Source: Firmicutes bacterium CAG:534
Lineage (GTDB): Bacteria; Bacillota; Clostridia; Lachnospirales; Lachnospiraceae
Length of the DNA stretch: 64,000 nucleotides
Direction of reading: 5' to 3'
NCBI GenBank assembly: GCA_000436115.1
Contig: FR894525.1
Span: 16,471 to 80,470, forward strand
Both the position numbers and the translations under genes were made by a program. Every line of letters begins with the position of its first letter. Position 1 is the first letter of the stretch. This document shows, one piece after another, positions 44,043 through 52,252 of the stretch. The notes under the pieces were generated by a model. That model did no database searches, was not told where the DNA came from, and saw nothing but the letters and a program-made list of their open reading frames with translations.

Positions 44043-44357
44043 ATGACGATCAGCAGAGTAGAGTTACAGGGGCAGGTCACAAGAGCCCAGGATTTTACAA
44101 CGATCAAGCAGAATGAAGATAACAAAGGCATGATCGACCAGTCCAATTTCCAGAGACAGTTCGATCAGACGGTAGAACATAAGCTCCATCAGGTTCACCA
44201 GGGAGACAAAGCAGAAAACCAAGGAAAACGTTTTGATGCAAAGGATCAGGGGAACGGGCATTATGCCGGTGATGGCGGCGCAAAACGCCATAAGGAAGAA
44301 AAGAAAGACGGGCAGGTCATGAGGAAGGGGCAAAGCTCCTTTGACGTCAAGATCTGA
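44043..44357 (+). CDS. Small hydrophilic, probably disordered protein, unknown
   Basis: The 104-residue product has no hydrophobic segment and very high Gln, Lys, Asp, Gly and His content, with a Met/Gln-type start (MTISRVELQGQVTRAQDF). The C-terminal half is Lys/Gly-rich. GGAATGGAG lies near the ATG. It lies between the DUF342 gene and the SwrB-like gene and reads in operon direction. I do not recognise it. It could be a secreted substrate or regulatory peptide, but nothing in the sequence decides this. Confidence 0.7.
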   Translation: MTISRVELQGQVTRAQDFTTIKQNEDNKGMIDQSNFQRQFDQTVEHKLHQVHQGDKAENQGKRFDAKDQGNGHYAGDGGAKRHKEEKKDGQVMRKGQSSFDVKI

Positions 44358-44388
44358 CAGAAAAGACTTACCCGGGGAGAAAAAGGTT

Positions 44389-45339
44389 ATGGGAATCATG
44401 GAGATTATTTTGCTCCTGTTTGGATGTGCAATATTTGTAGGAAGCTTTTTGATACCGGCAGAAAAGAAAAAGCAGGGTGAAAAAGAACCATTCCAGGAAG
44501 AAACCGTAAGGAAGATCATCGACGAAGAGATCAAAGAAGCCAAAAGCCAGATCAGTGATATTGTAGATGAAACGATCACCTATGCCATGGAAAAAACAGA
44601 GCGTTCCATGGAGCGTCTGACCAATGAAAAGATCATGGCAGTGAATGAGTATTCTGATACTGTTTTGGAGGAAATTAATAAGAACCATAAGGAAGCTGTT
44701 TTTTTGTATGACATGCTCAGCGATAAGCATGAAAATCTGAAAAGCACTGTCAGCGAGGCTTCCGCAAAAGCAGATCAGGTAAAGCAGACTCTGAAGGATG
44801 CAGAGGTGACGGCAAAGGAAGCAAAGGACATGGTAGTTAAGGCTGCCGAAGCAGCAGCGGCAAATAAGACTGAGGAACAAAATGCGCCTCTCCCGAAGGA
44901 AGAGGCGGATCATGCAAAAGAGCCGGAACCGGAGCTTACGGAACAACCGGATTTTAAGCCGATTGAAGCCAGGAAGGTATTTGTACTGCCCCAGGCAGTG
45001 GAAGAGGCGGCAAAGGAAGAACAGACCGGGCAGGAAGGCGGGGATCAAAAGCCTAAGACTGCCAGAACAAAGACCGCTAAGGCGCAGACAAAGTCTGCAA
45101 AGGAAAAAGCCCAAAAGGCAGATCAGGCAGCGAAGGATCGGAAAAAGGAGGAGACAGCGCCAAAGGAAGTTCGTGTGACGCTGGGAACCGACGGTCAGGA
45201 ACAAGAGGAGAACCGCAACAGCAATGACAGGATCCTTGCGCTTCATAAAGCAGGGAAATCCAATATTTCCATTGCAAGAGAACTTGGACTCGGCATTGGA
45301 GAGGTAAAGCTTGTGATCGATCTGTTTGAAGGACAATAA
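44389..45339 (+). CDS. SwrB-like membrane protein with C-terminal DUF6115-type HTH
   Basis: The ATG at 44389 gives 316 residues; the frame reaches back to 44341, overlapping the previous gene. It has an N-terminal membrane helix (about 4-22), a long coiled coil (about 30-150), an Ala/Lys/Glu/Gln-rich linker (about 150-265) and a C-terminal helix-turn-helix-like segment at 278-316 (NDRILALHKAGKSNISIARE). B. subtilis SwrB has the same plan and also follows sigD; it promotes basal-body maturation and opening of the export apparatus. SwrB is much shorter, so orthology is tentative. Confidence 0.72.
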   Translation: MGIMEIILLLFGCAIFVGSFLIPAEKKKQGEKEPFQEETVRKIIDEEIKEAKSQISDIVDETITYAMEKTERSMERLTNEKIMAVNEYSDTVLEEINKNHKEAVFLYDMLSDKHENLKSTVSEASAKADQVKQTLKDAEVTAKEAKDMVVKAAEAAAANKTEEQNAPLPKEEADHAKEPEPELTEQPDFKPIEARKVFVLPQAVEEAAKEEQTGQEGGDQKPKTARTKTAKAQTKSAKEKAQKADQAAKDRKKEETAPKEVRVTLGTDGQEQEENRNSNDRILALHKAGKSNISIARELGLGIGEVKLVIDLFEGQ

Positions 45340-45352
45340 AGAACGGAAAGGC

Positions 45353-46033
45353 ATGTTGACAAAGATGAACCTGAAATATTATCTGCGAGGTCTTGGGATC
45401 GGCATTATCGTGACAGCGCTGATCATGGGGATCGTAGCAGGCGGCAAAGGCAGATCCTTAAGTGACGAGGAGATTATCAAAAGGGCAGAGCAGCTTGGAA
45501 TGACCATGGAAAGTGATGTGCTTTCCGAGGCACTGCCAGAAGCGGAAGAAGAGGAAGCCCCCATGCAGGAGGGCGCTTCTGCACAGACAGAGCTGCAGGA
45601 TAACGCCATGAAGAATGGCGGGCAGGATCTTAAGGATGCGGAAGCGGAAGCAGCACCCCAGGAGGAAGAGGCAGAAGAGGGGACGGAACAGCAGACAGAG
45701 GAAAGTATTCCGGATGAGGAGGCAGAAGAAAGCCTTCCGGAAGAGATCCGGCAGGATGGAACCGAAGAAGCGGATACAGCGCCGGAAAGAGAGGCCTTCC
45801 AGGAAGCGGACGAACAGGCAGAAAAAGAAATCCCGATCAGCATTTCGGGTGGGGAAGGCTCCATGAGCGTCTGCAGGAAGCTGCAGGAAGCCGGACTTGT
45901 GGCGTCGGCATCGGAGTTTGATACCTTTCTTTGTCAGAATGGATATGACAAAAAGCTTAAGGCCGGGGATTTTGAAATACCGGAGCAGGCCGATCCGGAA
46001 CAGATCGCCAGAATTTTATGCAGAATGGAATAA
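45353..46033 (+). CDS. Membrane-anchored protein with acidic linker and MltG-type LysM-like domain
   Basis: This protein (226 residues from ATG 45353; the start is uncertain, with 45365 as an alternative) has one membrane helix at about 11-30, a very acidic linker at about 55-160, and a C-terminal domain at 161-223 (ISISGGEGSMSVCRKLQEAGL, KLKAGDFEIPEQADPEQIARIL) that resembles the LysM-like substrate-binding part of MltG/YceG. The catalytic lytic transglycosylase domain of MltG is absent. It may bind peptidoglycan outside the membrane. It is the last gene before rpsB. Confidence 0.7.
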   Translation: MLTKMNLKYYLRGLGIGIIVTALIMGIVAGGKGRSLSDEEIIKRAEQLGMTMESDVLSEALPEAEEEEAPMQEGASAQTELQDNAMKNGGQDLKDAEAEAAPQEEEAEEGTEQQTEESIPDEEAEESLPEEIRQDGTEEADTAPEREAFQEADEQAEKEIPISISGGEGSMSVCRKLQEAGLVASASEFDTFLCQNGYDKKLKAGDFEIPEQADPEQIARILCRME

Positions 46034-46038
46034 AAAAC

Positions 46039-46067
46039 TTGCGAAGTGACAGGCACTATGCTATAAT
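46039..46067 (+). promoter_or_regulatory. Strong sigma-A promoter of rpsB-tsf
   Basis: TTGCGA (46039-46044) and TATAAT (46062-46067) are 17 bases apart, with TG at 46059-46060 just upstream of the -10. It begins 5 bases after the last flagellar operon gene, so no terminator fits between them. Confidence 0.85.
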
Positions 46068-46073
46068 CTTAGC

Positions 46074-46193
46074 GTTGCGTTGTAGACGCAGCCAACTATA
46101 AATCACCTATTTCTTAAGTTTGCCGGTGCCTCTTGACGCAGAGGTGGCAGAAGAGTAAGAAATGGGGAAGTCTAACCAAATGGAGGTAGTAAA
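46074..46193 (+). promoter_or_regulatory. Structured 5' leader of rpsB
   Basis: The 120-base leader has a hairpin TGCGT-TGTAG-ACGCA (46076-46090) and a nested structure closed by ATTTCTTA (46109-46116) with TAAGAAAT (46156-46163), containing TGCC/GGCA (46121-46124, 46146-46149) and CCTCT/AGAGG (46129-46133, 46140-46144). It ends near GGAGG and the rpsB ATG. S2 operons are often autoregulated through such leaders; binding here is inferred. Confidence 0.6.
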
Positions 46194-46958
46194 ATGAGCG
46201 TTATTTCTATGAAGCAGTTGTTAGAGGCAGGTGTTCATTTCGGACATCAGACAAGAAGATGGAACCCTAAGATGGCTCCTTACATCTTCACTGAAAGAAA
46301 CGGAATCCACATCATTGATCTGCAGAAGTCTGTAGGAAAGGTTGATGAGGCTTACAGAGCAGTATTTGAGATCGCTGCACAGGGTGGAACCATTCTTTTC
46401 GTTGGAACCAAGAAGCAGGCACAGGATGCTGTTAAGACAGAAGCTGAGCGTTGCGGTATGTATTATGTAAATGAGAGATGGCTTGGCGGTATGCTGACCA
46501 ACTTCAAGACCATCCAGAGCAGAATTGACAGATTAAGAGCAATCGAGACCATGGCAGAGGACGGAACCTTTGATGTTCTTCCCAAGAAGGAAGTTATCGC
46601 ACTCAAGAAGGAGTGGGATAAGCTGGAGAAGAACCTTGGCGGTATCAAGAACATGACCAGAATTCCTGATGCTATTTTTGTAGTAGATCCCAAGAAGGAA
46701 AGAATTTGCGTACAGGAAGCTCATGCACTTGGCATTACCCTGATCGGTATTGGCGATACCAACTGTGATCCGGAAGAGCTTGACTATATCATTCCTGGTA
46801 ATGATGATGCGATCAGAGCGGTTAAACTGATTGTTTCTAAGATGGCAGATGCTGTAATTGAAGCAAATCAGGGTGAAGAAACAGTTACTGCAGAACTTGA
46901 GCAGGCAGCTGAGGGCGCAGAAGCATCTGATATTGAAGAAGTAGCAGATGCTGAGTAA
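46194..46958 (+). CDS. rpsB: 30S ribosomal protein S2
   Basis: This 254-residue protein has the S2 signatures [22 protein letters not shown] near residue 5 and [29 protein letters not shown] near 185, with an acidic C-terminal tail (Glu/Ala-rich). It is a small-subunit protein that assembles late. It begins after a structured leader and is paired with tsf, as in almost all bacteria. GGAGGT precedes the ATG. Confidence 0.98.
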   Translation: MSVISMKQLLEAGVHFGHQTRRWNPKMAPYIFTERNGIHIIDLQKSVGKVDEAYRAVFEIAAQGGTILFVGTKKQAQDAVKTEAERCGMYYVNERWLGGMLTNFKTIQSRIDRLRAIETMAEDGTFDVLPKKEVIALKKEWDKLEKNLGGIKNMTRIPDAIFVVDPKKERICVQEAHALGITLIGIGDTNCDPEELDYIIPGNDDAIRAVKLIVSKMADAVIEANQGEETVTAELEQAAEGAEASDIEEVADAE

Positions 46959-46984
46959 GCATTTAGGAGAAAGGAATAGAGAAA

Positions 46985-47923
46985 ATGGCTAACATTACAG
47001 CAGCAATGGTAAAAGAATTAAGAGAAATGACCGGAGCAGGCATGATGGACTGTAAGAAGGCACTGGGCGAAACCGATGGAGACATGGACGCAGCCGTTGA
47101 GTTCCTTCGTAAAAACGGTCAGGCAAAGGCTGAAAAGAAAGCTGGCAGAATTGCAGCAGAAGGTCTTTGCAAGGTTATCGTAAAGGATGATAAGACTGCA
47201 GCAGTTGTGGAAGTAAATTCTGAAACAGATTTCGTCGCTAAGAATGAAGAATTCCAGAACTTTGTAGCAGCCGTAGCAGAGCAGGCTATTAATTCCGATG
47301 CAGCAGATATGGATGCATTCCTTTCTGAAAGCTGGAATCAGGACAGCTCTAAAACAGTTAAGGATGCACTGGTAGAAAAGGTTGCCAAGATTGGCGAGAA
47401 CCTCAGCATCAGAAGATTTGAAAAGGTAACAGCAGAGCATGGTCTGGTTGTTTCCTATACACATGGCGGCGGAAGAATTGGCGTTATCGTGGAAGCTGAT
47501 ACTGATGTTGTAAATGATGCGATCAAGGAAGCTATGACAAATGTTGCAATGCAGATTGCAGCGCTTTCTCCTAAGTATGTATCCACAGCAGATGTTTCTG
47601 AAGAGTACAAGGCTCATGAGAAAGAAATCCTCATGGCACAGATTGCAAACGATCCTAAGATGGCAGGCAAACCGGAGAAGGTAATCGAAGGCGCTGTTGT
47701 CGGACGTCTGAACAAGGAATTAAAGGAAGTATGTCTGTTAGAGCAGCCCTATGTTAAGGCAGAGGACGGCAAGCAGACAGTAGCTCAGTACGTTGCACAG
47801 GTTGCAAAGGAGAATGGAGCAAACCTTTCTGTTAAGAAGTTTGTTCGTTTTGAAACCGGTGAAGGCCTTGAGAAGAGAGTAGATGACTTCGCAGCAGAGG
47901 TTGCAGCTCAGGCTGGAATGTAA
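46985..47923 (+). CDS. tsf: Elongation factor Ts
   Basis: The 312-residue protein has the N-terminal UBA-like segment VKELREMTGAGMMDCKKALGETDGDMDAAVEFLRK and the core TDFVAKNEEF motif. It exchanges GDP for GTP on EF-Tu. It is transcribed with rpsB and followed by a strong terminator. GGAGAAAGG precedes the ATG. Confidence 0.98.
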   Translation: MANITAAMVKELREMTGAGMMDCKKALGETDGDMDAAVEFLRKNGQAKAEKKAGRIAAEGLCKVIVKDDKTAAVVEVNSETDFVAKNEEFQNFVAAVAEQAINSDAADMDAFLSESWNQDSSKTVKDALVEKVAKIGENLSIRRFEKVTAEHGLVVSYTHGGGRIGVIVEADTDVVNDAIKEAMTNVAMQIAALSPKYVSTADVSEEYKAHEKEILMAQIANDPKMAGKPEKVIEGAVVGRLNKELKEVCLLEQPYVKAEDGKQTVAQYVAQVAKENGANLSVKKFVRFETGEGLEKRVDDFAAEVAAQAGM

Positions 47924-47951
47924 GCTGATCTGTCAGCAGATAAGAAAAAGC

Positions 47952-47981
47952 AAAGCCCCGGACCAAAGTCCGGGGCTTTTT
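47952..47981 (+). terminator. Bidirectional intrinsic terminator between tsf and mntP
   Basis: A perfect 12-bp stem, AAAGCCCCGGAC (47952-47963) with GTCCGGGGCTTT (47968-47979), has a CAAA loop and T-rich flank. On the - strand a T-rich run also follows, so it can end both tsf and mntP transcripts. Confidence 0.95.
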
Positions 47982-47997
47982 ACTGTTGTTATGCAGT

Positions 47998-48570
47998 TTA
48001 AAAATTCAGAATTCCCAGATGCTCTAGCAGGATCTTAATCCCGATCAGGATCAGGATCAGACCGCCTGCAAACTCTGCTTTGGATTTGTATTTCAGTCCG
48101 AAGACATTTCCGACTTTAATGCCCACAGCGGAAAGAATGAAGGTGATAGCGCCGATAAACAGGACGGCAGCGATGATATTGACATCCGGTAAAAGTGCAA
48201 AGGTAATCCCTACGGTAAGGGCGTCAATGCTGGTTGCAATGGCAAGCAGCAGCATGGTCTTAGGGGCAAAGGAGGAGGTTTGGGCATCTACTTCGCCTTT
48301 TTCACGGGATTCCCTTATCATGTTAAAGCCGATAAAGCAAAGAAGCACAAATGCGATCCAGTGATCAAAAGAAGTAATGTACTGTTCAAAGGTGGAGCCA
48401 AGCAGATAGCCGATGGTAGGCATGAGCGCCTGGAAACCGCCGAACCACAGTCCGGTGATCAGGGGGTGCTTCACAGTCAGCTTCTGAGTGGCCAGTCCCT
48501 TACAGACTGATACGGCAAAGGCGTCCATGGAAAGACCCACAGCAATTAGAAACAATTCAATTAAACTCAT
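47998..48570 (-). CDS. mntP: Manganese efflux protein MntP
   Basis: This 190-residue protein on the - strand has six predicted membrane helices and the duplicated MntP motif with conserved aspartates: [14 protein letters not shown] at the N-terminus and [14 protein letters not shown] in the middle. MntP exports Mn2+ when it is in excess. Its 5' region holds a yybP-ykoY riboswitch, which supports the assignment. It is the only clear - strand gene and is convergent with tsf. Confidence 0.95.
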   Translation of the reverse strand: MSLIELFLIAVGLSMDAFAVSVCKGLATQKLTVKHPLITGLWFGGFQALMPTIGYLLGSTFEQYITSFDHWIAFVLLCFIGFNMIRESREKGEVDAQTSSFAPKTMLLLAIATSIDALTVGITFALLPDVNIIAAVLFIGAITFILSAVGIKVGNVFGLKYKSKAEFAGGLILILIGIKILLEHLGILNF

Positions 48571-48639
48571 TTTTTCCTCTTTCTGCTGTTTTGTACAGCT
48601 TTGTCATAGGTTTCCCCTGCTTTTTTCTTTTCATGTAAT

Positions 48640-48785
48640 AAAAAAACAGATACGTCATACGGTACCTGTCTGCAAACTCAGGTACAGCAATATGCCATAC
48701 ATGAGTCTCGTTATTTAAGATAAGCCAGATTATTAAAATCAGTATGTTGACTTACCACGCTCTGCGCTAACTACTCCCTCACGGA
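48640..48785 (-). promoter_or_regulatory. yybP-ykoY Mn2+ riboswitch ahead of mntP
   Basis: On the - strand, the leader has GGGAGTAG (complement of 48771-48778) and GTCAACATAC (complement of 48742-48751), hallmarks of the Mn2+ riboswitch. Downstream, GTACCTG (48685-48679) can pair with CAGGTAC (48668-48662) as an antiterminator, or CAGGTAC can pair with GTATCTG (48653-48647), followed by seven T (48646-48640), as a terminator. Mn2+ would favour readthrough. The exchange is read from the sequence; ligand binding is known for the class. Confidence 0.83.
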
Positions 48786-48791
48786 AATTTC

Positions 48792-48820
48792 ACTATAATA
48801 TATTTGAGAAAAAATGTCAA
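48792..48820 (-). promoter_or_regulatory. Strong sigma-A promoter of mntP
   Basis: On the - strand, a consensus TTGACA (48820-48815) and TATAGT (48797-48792) are separated by 17 bases. Transcription would start just before the riboswitch. Confidence 0.88.
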
Positions 48821-48895
48821 TACGAAAAACAAAAAATAAAGGAAAGATAGCTGCCAGGAAAAATAAGGATGGGTATGGAATATCTGACGGAATTT

Positions 48896-48904
48896 TGATA
48901 TACT
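48896..48904 (+). promoter_or_regulatory. Candidate extended -10 promoter of the sensor-GGDEF gene
   Basis: TGATATACT at 48896-48904 is an extended -10. No good -35 was seen at 17 bases. The rest of the 376-base gap between mntP and this gene holds the mntP promoter and riboswitch; I see no other gene in it. Confidence 0.4.
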
Positions 48905-48946
48905 TTATTCAAACTATTTCTGAAAAGCAAAATGACAGGAAGGCAG

Positions 48947-51262
48947 ATGGCAATGATCAGGAAGAGAAAAAGAGTAACGATCGGTGTTCTTGTGAGTGGT
49001 ATCATGGATGTCTTTACAGAATCTGTCTGTAAAGGGATCAGACAGGCAGCCAGAACCTTAGATATTAATGTTGTGGTGATGCCGGGAAAATATCTGGACA
49101 GAGACCTGAGGGAAAACCGTGAGCTGATGTATGAATATCAGTATAATACAGTCTTCTCCTATGCAGGGAAGGAAAATGTGGATGCCATTATTGTGGCAGG
49201 CGGAAGCATTGGCTGTTATACTACGGAAGAAAGACTGAGACAGATGCTTTCAGAATATGAAAATATTCCCTGCGTGCTGATAGCAACAAAGCTGCCCGGT
49301 TATGTAGACGTTACCTTTGATAATTATAACGGGATTCATGAAGCGTTGGAATATCTGATCGATAAGCTTCACTGCCGCAGGTTCGGCATGATCGGAGGCC
49401 CTGCATCAAATTCTGACGCAATAGAACGAAAACAGGCTTTTGAAAGCACCCTGCGGGAGCATGGGATTGAAGTCAATGACAGGATGTATGTAGAGGGGGA
49501 TTTTTCCAAGCGGTGCGTTGGTGCCTACAGACAGATCCTGGATCAGAACCCCGATCTGGAAGCCGTATTTTGCGTGAATGATGAATCTGCCATGGGCTTT
49601 TATGAGGAACTGGACAAAAGAGGGATCGTTCCCGGAAAGGATATTTCAGTTCTCGGATATGATGACACCATTGCGGCGGCCAAAATGCAGCCTTCCCTTT
49701 CCTCGGTAAGGGCGGATCCTGCAGAACTTGGGGAAAACGCAGTAAAGATGGCGCTTCGGATGGTTTACGGAGAGCAGGTGGAAAGTCTGACCCTGCCTAC
49801 CAAATTTGTACTTAGAAATTCCTTCTGCCAGCGGCTTGACCAGAAGGAGGAAGCAGCCGACAAAGATCTTGCCGAGACAGTAGAGAATTTGTTTGACGAC
49901 ATCTTTTACCGTTATCTGCATGAAGATATGAAGGAACAGATCGACCAGCTCCGCAGGGAATACCAGAAGCTGATGGAAAATATACTGTTGCTTTTTGATA
50001 AACATGAAAAGAGTATGGAGCTGTATATGGATATCCAGACCAGCCTGGACCTTTTTTTTCAGATGGGTGCAGTGGAATATGCCGACATGGACAATCTGCT
50101 CCTTGCCTTTGAAAAGATCTATCACATGCTGAAGCGAAATCAGCAGGGGGATGGCGGATTATTTGAACTGAGAGACTTCTTCTCCGTTATCTACAGAAAG
50201 GTGATCCGGGCAATGGATTACCATCTTGGCGGGATCCAGACGGCGCAGGAGACCAAAAGCTACTCCATGAAGCTGTTTGTCAGGGATATGCTGCAGTTTG
50301 AAAAAGGAAATGATCAGAGCTATGCGGCTATTTTAAATAATCTCGGCTGGCTGAACATCAAAAATGCTTTCCTCTATCTGTTTGAAAAGCCTATTGTCCA
50401 TTTATACCTGGAAAAATACAAGGTGCCAAAGAGCTTTTACCTGAAAGCTTATCTTTGGGATGGAAAAGTATATTCGGTACCTGCGATCCAGCAGAAATTT
50501 TATCTGCGCAATTTATTTGAGCTTCCCTTTGTGGAGGAGCCGCCCAAATATTCCATGGTGCTGCTTCCATTGTTTTCAAACGAACTGCTTTACGGCCTTT
50601 TGCTGTGTGACCTGACAGATGAGCTTTTTGCAAACGGAGAGTTTCTGATCAATCAGATGGGAGCTGCAACCAAGATGATCGATCTGCTCAAGTCCAATGA
50701 GAGCATCCAGCAGCAACTGGAAGAGAGCCTGGCAACCCTGAAGGAAAATAATATTGTGCTGAATAACCTCTCAAGATCAGACGGACTTACCGGTATTTTA
50801 AATCGGAGAGGCTTCTATGATACGGCCGAGGAACTGCTTGAAAAGGGCAGGGCGCAGGGGAAAACCGTCCTTGTGATCTATGTGGACATGAACAACCTGA
50901 AAATCATTAATGATAAATACGGGCATGAAGAAGGAGATTTTTCCTTAAAGCTGATCGGGGAAAAGCTGACGGAAGTCATGGGAGAATGCGGCGTTGCAGG
51001 CAGGATCGGCGGAGATGAATTTGCCTGTATCACAGAGTATGACGGCAGTGAGGAGGGACAGGAGATCCTTTCCCGGATTTGCAGAGCCTTTGAAGCGTTT
51101 AACAGGGACAGCGAAAAGTCTTATAATGTTACGGTTTCTGCGGGAACATGTGTTTTGAAGCCTGCAGACAGGCTGACCATAGCAGAAGCCATGACGCAGG
51201 CAGATGAAAAGCTGTATGAAGTAAAGAAACACAGGATCAAAGAGGTGGCAAAGAAAAAATAA
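48947..51262 (+). CDS. LacI/periplasmic-binding-protein-like sensor with C-terminal GGDEF (diguanylate cyclase)
   Basis: This protein (771 residues from ATG 48947; 48953 also possible) starts with a LacI-type ligand-binding domain (about 10-285: IGVLVSGIMDVF, FDNYNGIHEALEYLI, VFCVNDESAMGFYEEL, SVLGYDDTIAA). There is no helix-turn-helix and no signal peptide, so it is probably cytoplasmic. A long helical middle (about 300-620) leads to a GGDEF domain with RIGGDEF at 688-692. No RxxD inhibitory site is visible. It would make c-di-GMP in response to a ligand such as a sugar; the ligand is unknown. Confidence 0.87.
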   Translation: MAMIRKRKRVTIGVLVSGIMDVFTESVCKGIRQAARTLDINVVVMPGKYLDRDLRENRELMYEYQYNTVFSYAGKENVDAIIVAGGSIGCYTTEERLRQMLSEYENIPCVLIATKLPGYVDVTFDNYNGIHEALEYLIDKLHCRRFGMIGGPASNSDAIERKQAFESTLREHGIEVNDRMYVEGDFSKRCVGAYRQILDQNPDLEAVFCVNDESAMGFYEELDKRGIVPGKDISVLGYDDTIAAAKMQPSLSSVRADPAELGENAVKMALRMVYGEQVESLTLPTKFVLRNSFCQRLDQKEEAADKDLAETVENLFDDIFYRYLHEDMKEQIDQLRREYQKLMENILLLFDKHEKSMELYMDIQTSLDLFFQMGAVEYADMDNLLLAFEKIYHMLKRNQQGDGGLFELRDFFSVIYRKVIRAMDYHLGGIQTAQETKSYSMKLFVRDMLQFEKGNDQSYAAILNNLGWLNIKNAFLYLFEKPIVHLYLEKYKVPKSFYLKAYLWDGKVYSVPAIQQKFYLRNLFELPFVEEPPKYSMVLLPLFSNELLYGLLLCDLTDELFANGEFLINQMGAATKMIDLLKSNESIQQQLEESLATLKENNIVLNNLSRSDGLTGILNRRGFYDTAEELLEKGRAQGKTVLVIYVDMNNLKIINDKYGHEEGDFSLKLIGEKLTEVMGECGVAGRIGGDEFACITEYDGSEEGQEILSRICRAFEAFNRDSEKSYNVTVSAGTCVLKPADRLTIAEAMTQADEKLYEVKKHRIKEVAKKK

Positions 51263-51283
51263 CTTTTCCGCAGGGATATCTTG

Positions 51284-51309
51284 TGTTACAATGTAAGCAA
51301 AGCGTTTGC
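51284..51309 (+). promoter_or_regulatory. Extended -10 promoter and palindrome ahead of the deacetylase gene
   Basis: TGT (51284-51286) directly precedes TACAAT (51287-51292), and TTTTCC lies 17 bases upstream. Just downstream is GCAAAGCGTTTGC (51297-51309), a perfect 5-bp inverted repeat around GCG, like a weak catabolite (cre) or LacI-family operator. Regulation is inferred. Confidence 0.42.
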
Positions 51310-51323
51310 AAGGAGTAAGGCCC

Positions 51324-52229
51324 ATGGAGGCTAACCGCAAAAAGAAAAAAAGGAACCGGCACTTATCACACAGGCTTGCAGGAGTGACGGGCACTTTAGC
51401 AGTCATCGCAGCAGTCGGTTTGTGCATGGCCTTTGAATTTGGCGTGTTCAGGCTCCTTCCTGTTTCCTCAAAGGAGGAAGAAGCAGTTTCACAGGAACTG
51501 CTGGGACAGGGGAGTTTTTATGCGGAGCAGATCGAAGATTCCGGGCGAAGGAAACAGGAGACCCTGCCGGAAGGAAACAAGGCAGAAGAAAAGAGGCAGG
51601 TTTACCTGACCTTTGATGACGGCCCCAGCAAGAATACAGACCGCATTTTAGATATTCTGAAGGAATATGACGTAAAGGCAACCTTTTTTGTGGTAGGAAA
51701 GACGGATGCCTCATCTGTGCGGGCTTACAAACGGATCGTGGAGGAGGGGCATACCCTCGGGATGCATTCCTACAGCCATAATTATCAGGAGCTGTATGGT
51801 TCCCTGCAAAGCTTTTCTAAGGATCTTGCAAAGCTCCAGGAGTATCTTTATGACCTTACAGGGGTATGGTCCAGATACTACAGGTTTCCCGGTGGAAGCT
51901 CCAATACCGTAAGTGCCACGGATATGCAGATTTTGATCCGCTATCTGAATGAAAACGGCATTTGCTATTATGACTGGAATGTGGCGTCCGGGGATGCAGT
52001 CAGCAGCAAGCTCAGCGCAGAAGTGATCACCCAGAACTGCATGACGCAGATCGAAGGGAAAAAGGAGTGCATGATCCTGTTTCATGACGCTTCTGACAAG
52101 GGATCTACAGTAGATGCCCTGCCAATGCTGATTGAGCAGCTGCAGAGCATGGAGGATACGGAAATTTTACCTGTTACAGATGACACTCATCCGGTTCAGC
52201 ATGTAACAGACCAAAATAAAAAACAGTAA
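51324..52229 (+). CDS. Membrane-anchored polysaccharide deacetylase (NodB domain)
   Basis: This 301-residue protein starts at ATG 51324 behind AAGGAG. It has a basic N-terminus, a membrane anchor at about 17-38 and an extracellular NodB domain with D98/D99 (LTFDDGPSKN), H148/H152 (HSYSHN) and RFPGGS near 190: the metal-binding and catalytic pattern of peptidoglycan or chitin deacetylases. The likely substrate is cell-wall N-acetyl sugar. A bactofilin gene follows after 23 bases. Confidence 0.9.
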   Translation: MEANRKKKKRNRHLSHRLAGVTGTLAVIAAVGLCMAFEFGVFRLLPVSSKEEEAVSQELLGQGSFYAEQIEDSGRRKQETLPEGNKAEEKRQVYLTFDDGPSKNTDRILDILKEYDVKATFFVVGKTDASSVRAYKRIVEEGHTLGMHSYSHNYQELYGSLQSFSKDLAKLQEYLYDLTGVWSRYYRFPGGSSNTVSATDMQILIRYLNENGICYYDWNVASGDAVSSKLSAEVITQNCMTQIEGKKECMILFHDASDKGSTVDALPMLIEQLQSMEDTEILPVTDDTHPVQHVTDQNKKQ

Positions 52230-52252
52230 GATACGAATGGAGGATATGTAAC

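Noticed and set aside
48814..49032. Lysine-rich 72-residue frame before the sensor-GGDEF gene
   Set aside because: It overlaps the mntP promoter and the real gene in another frame, and has no ribosome site.
48947..49880. A LacI-family transcription factor
   Set aside because: The helix-turn-helix is absent; the protein starts at the ligand-binding fold and ends in GGDEF.
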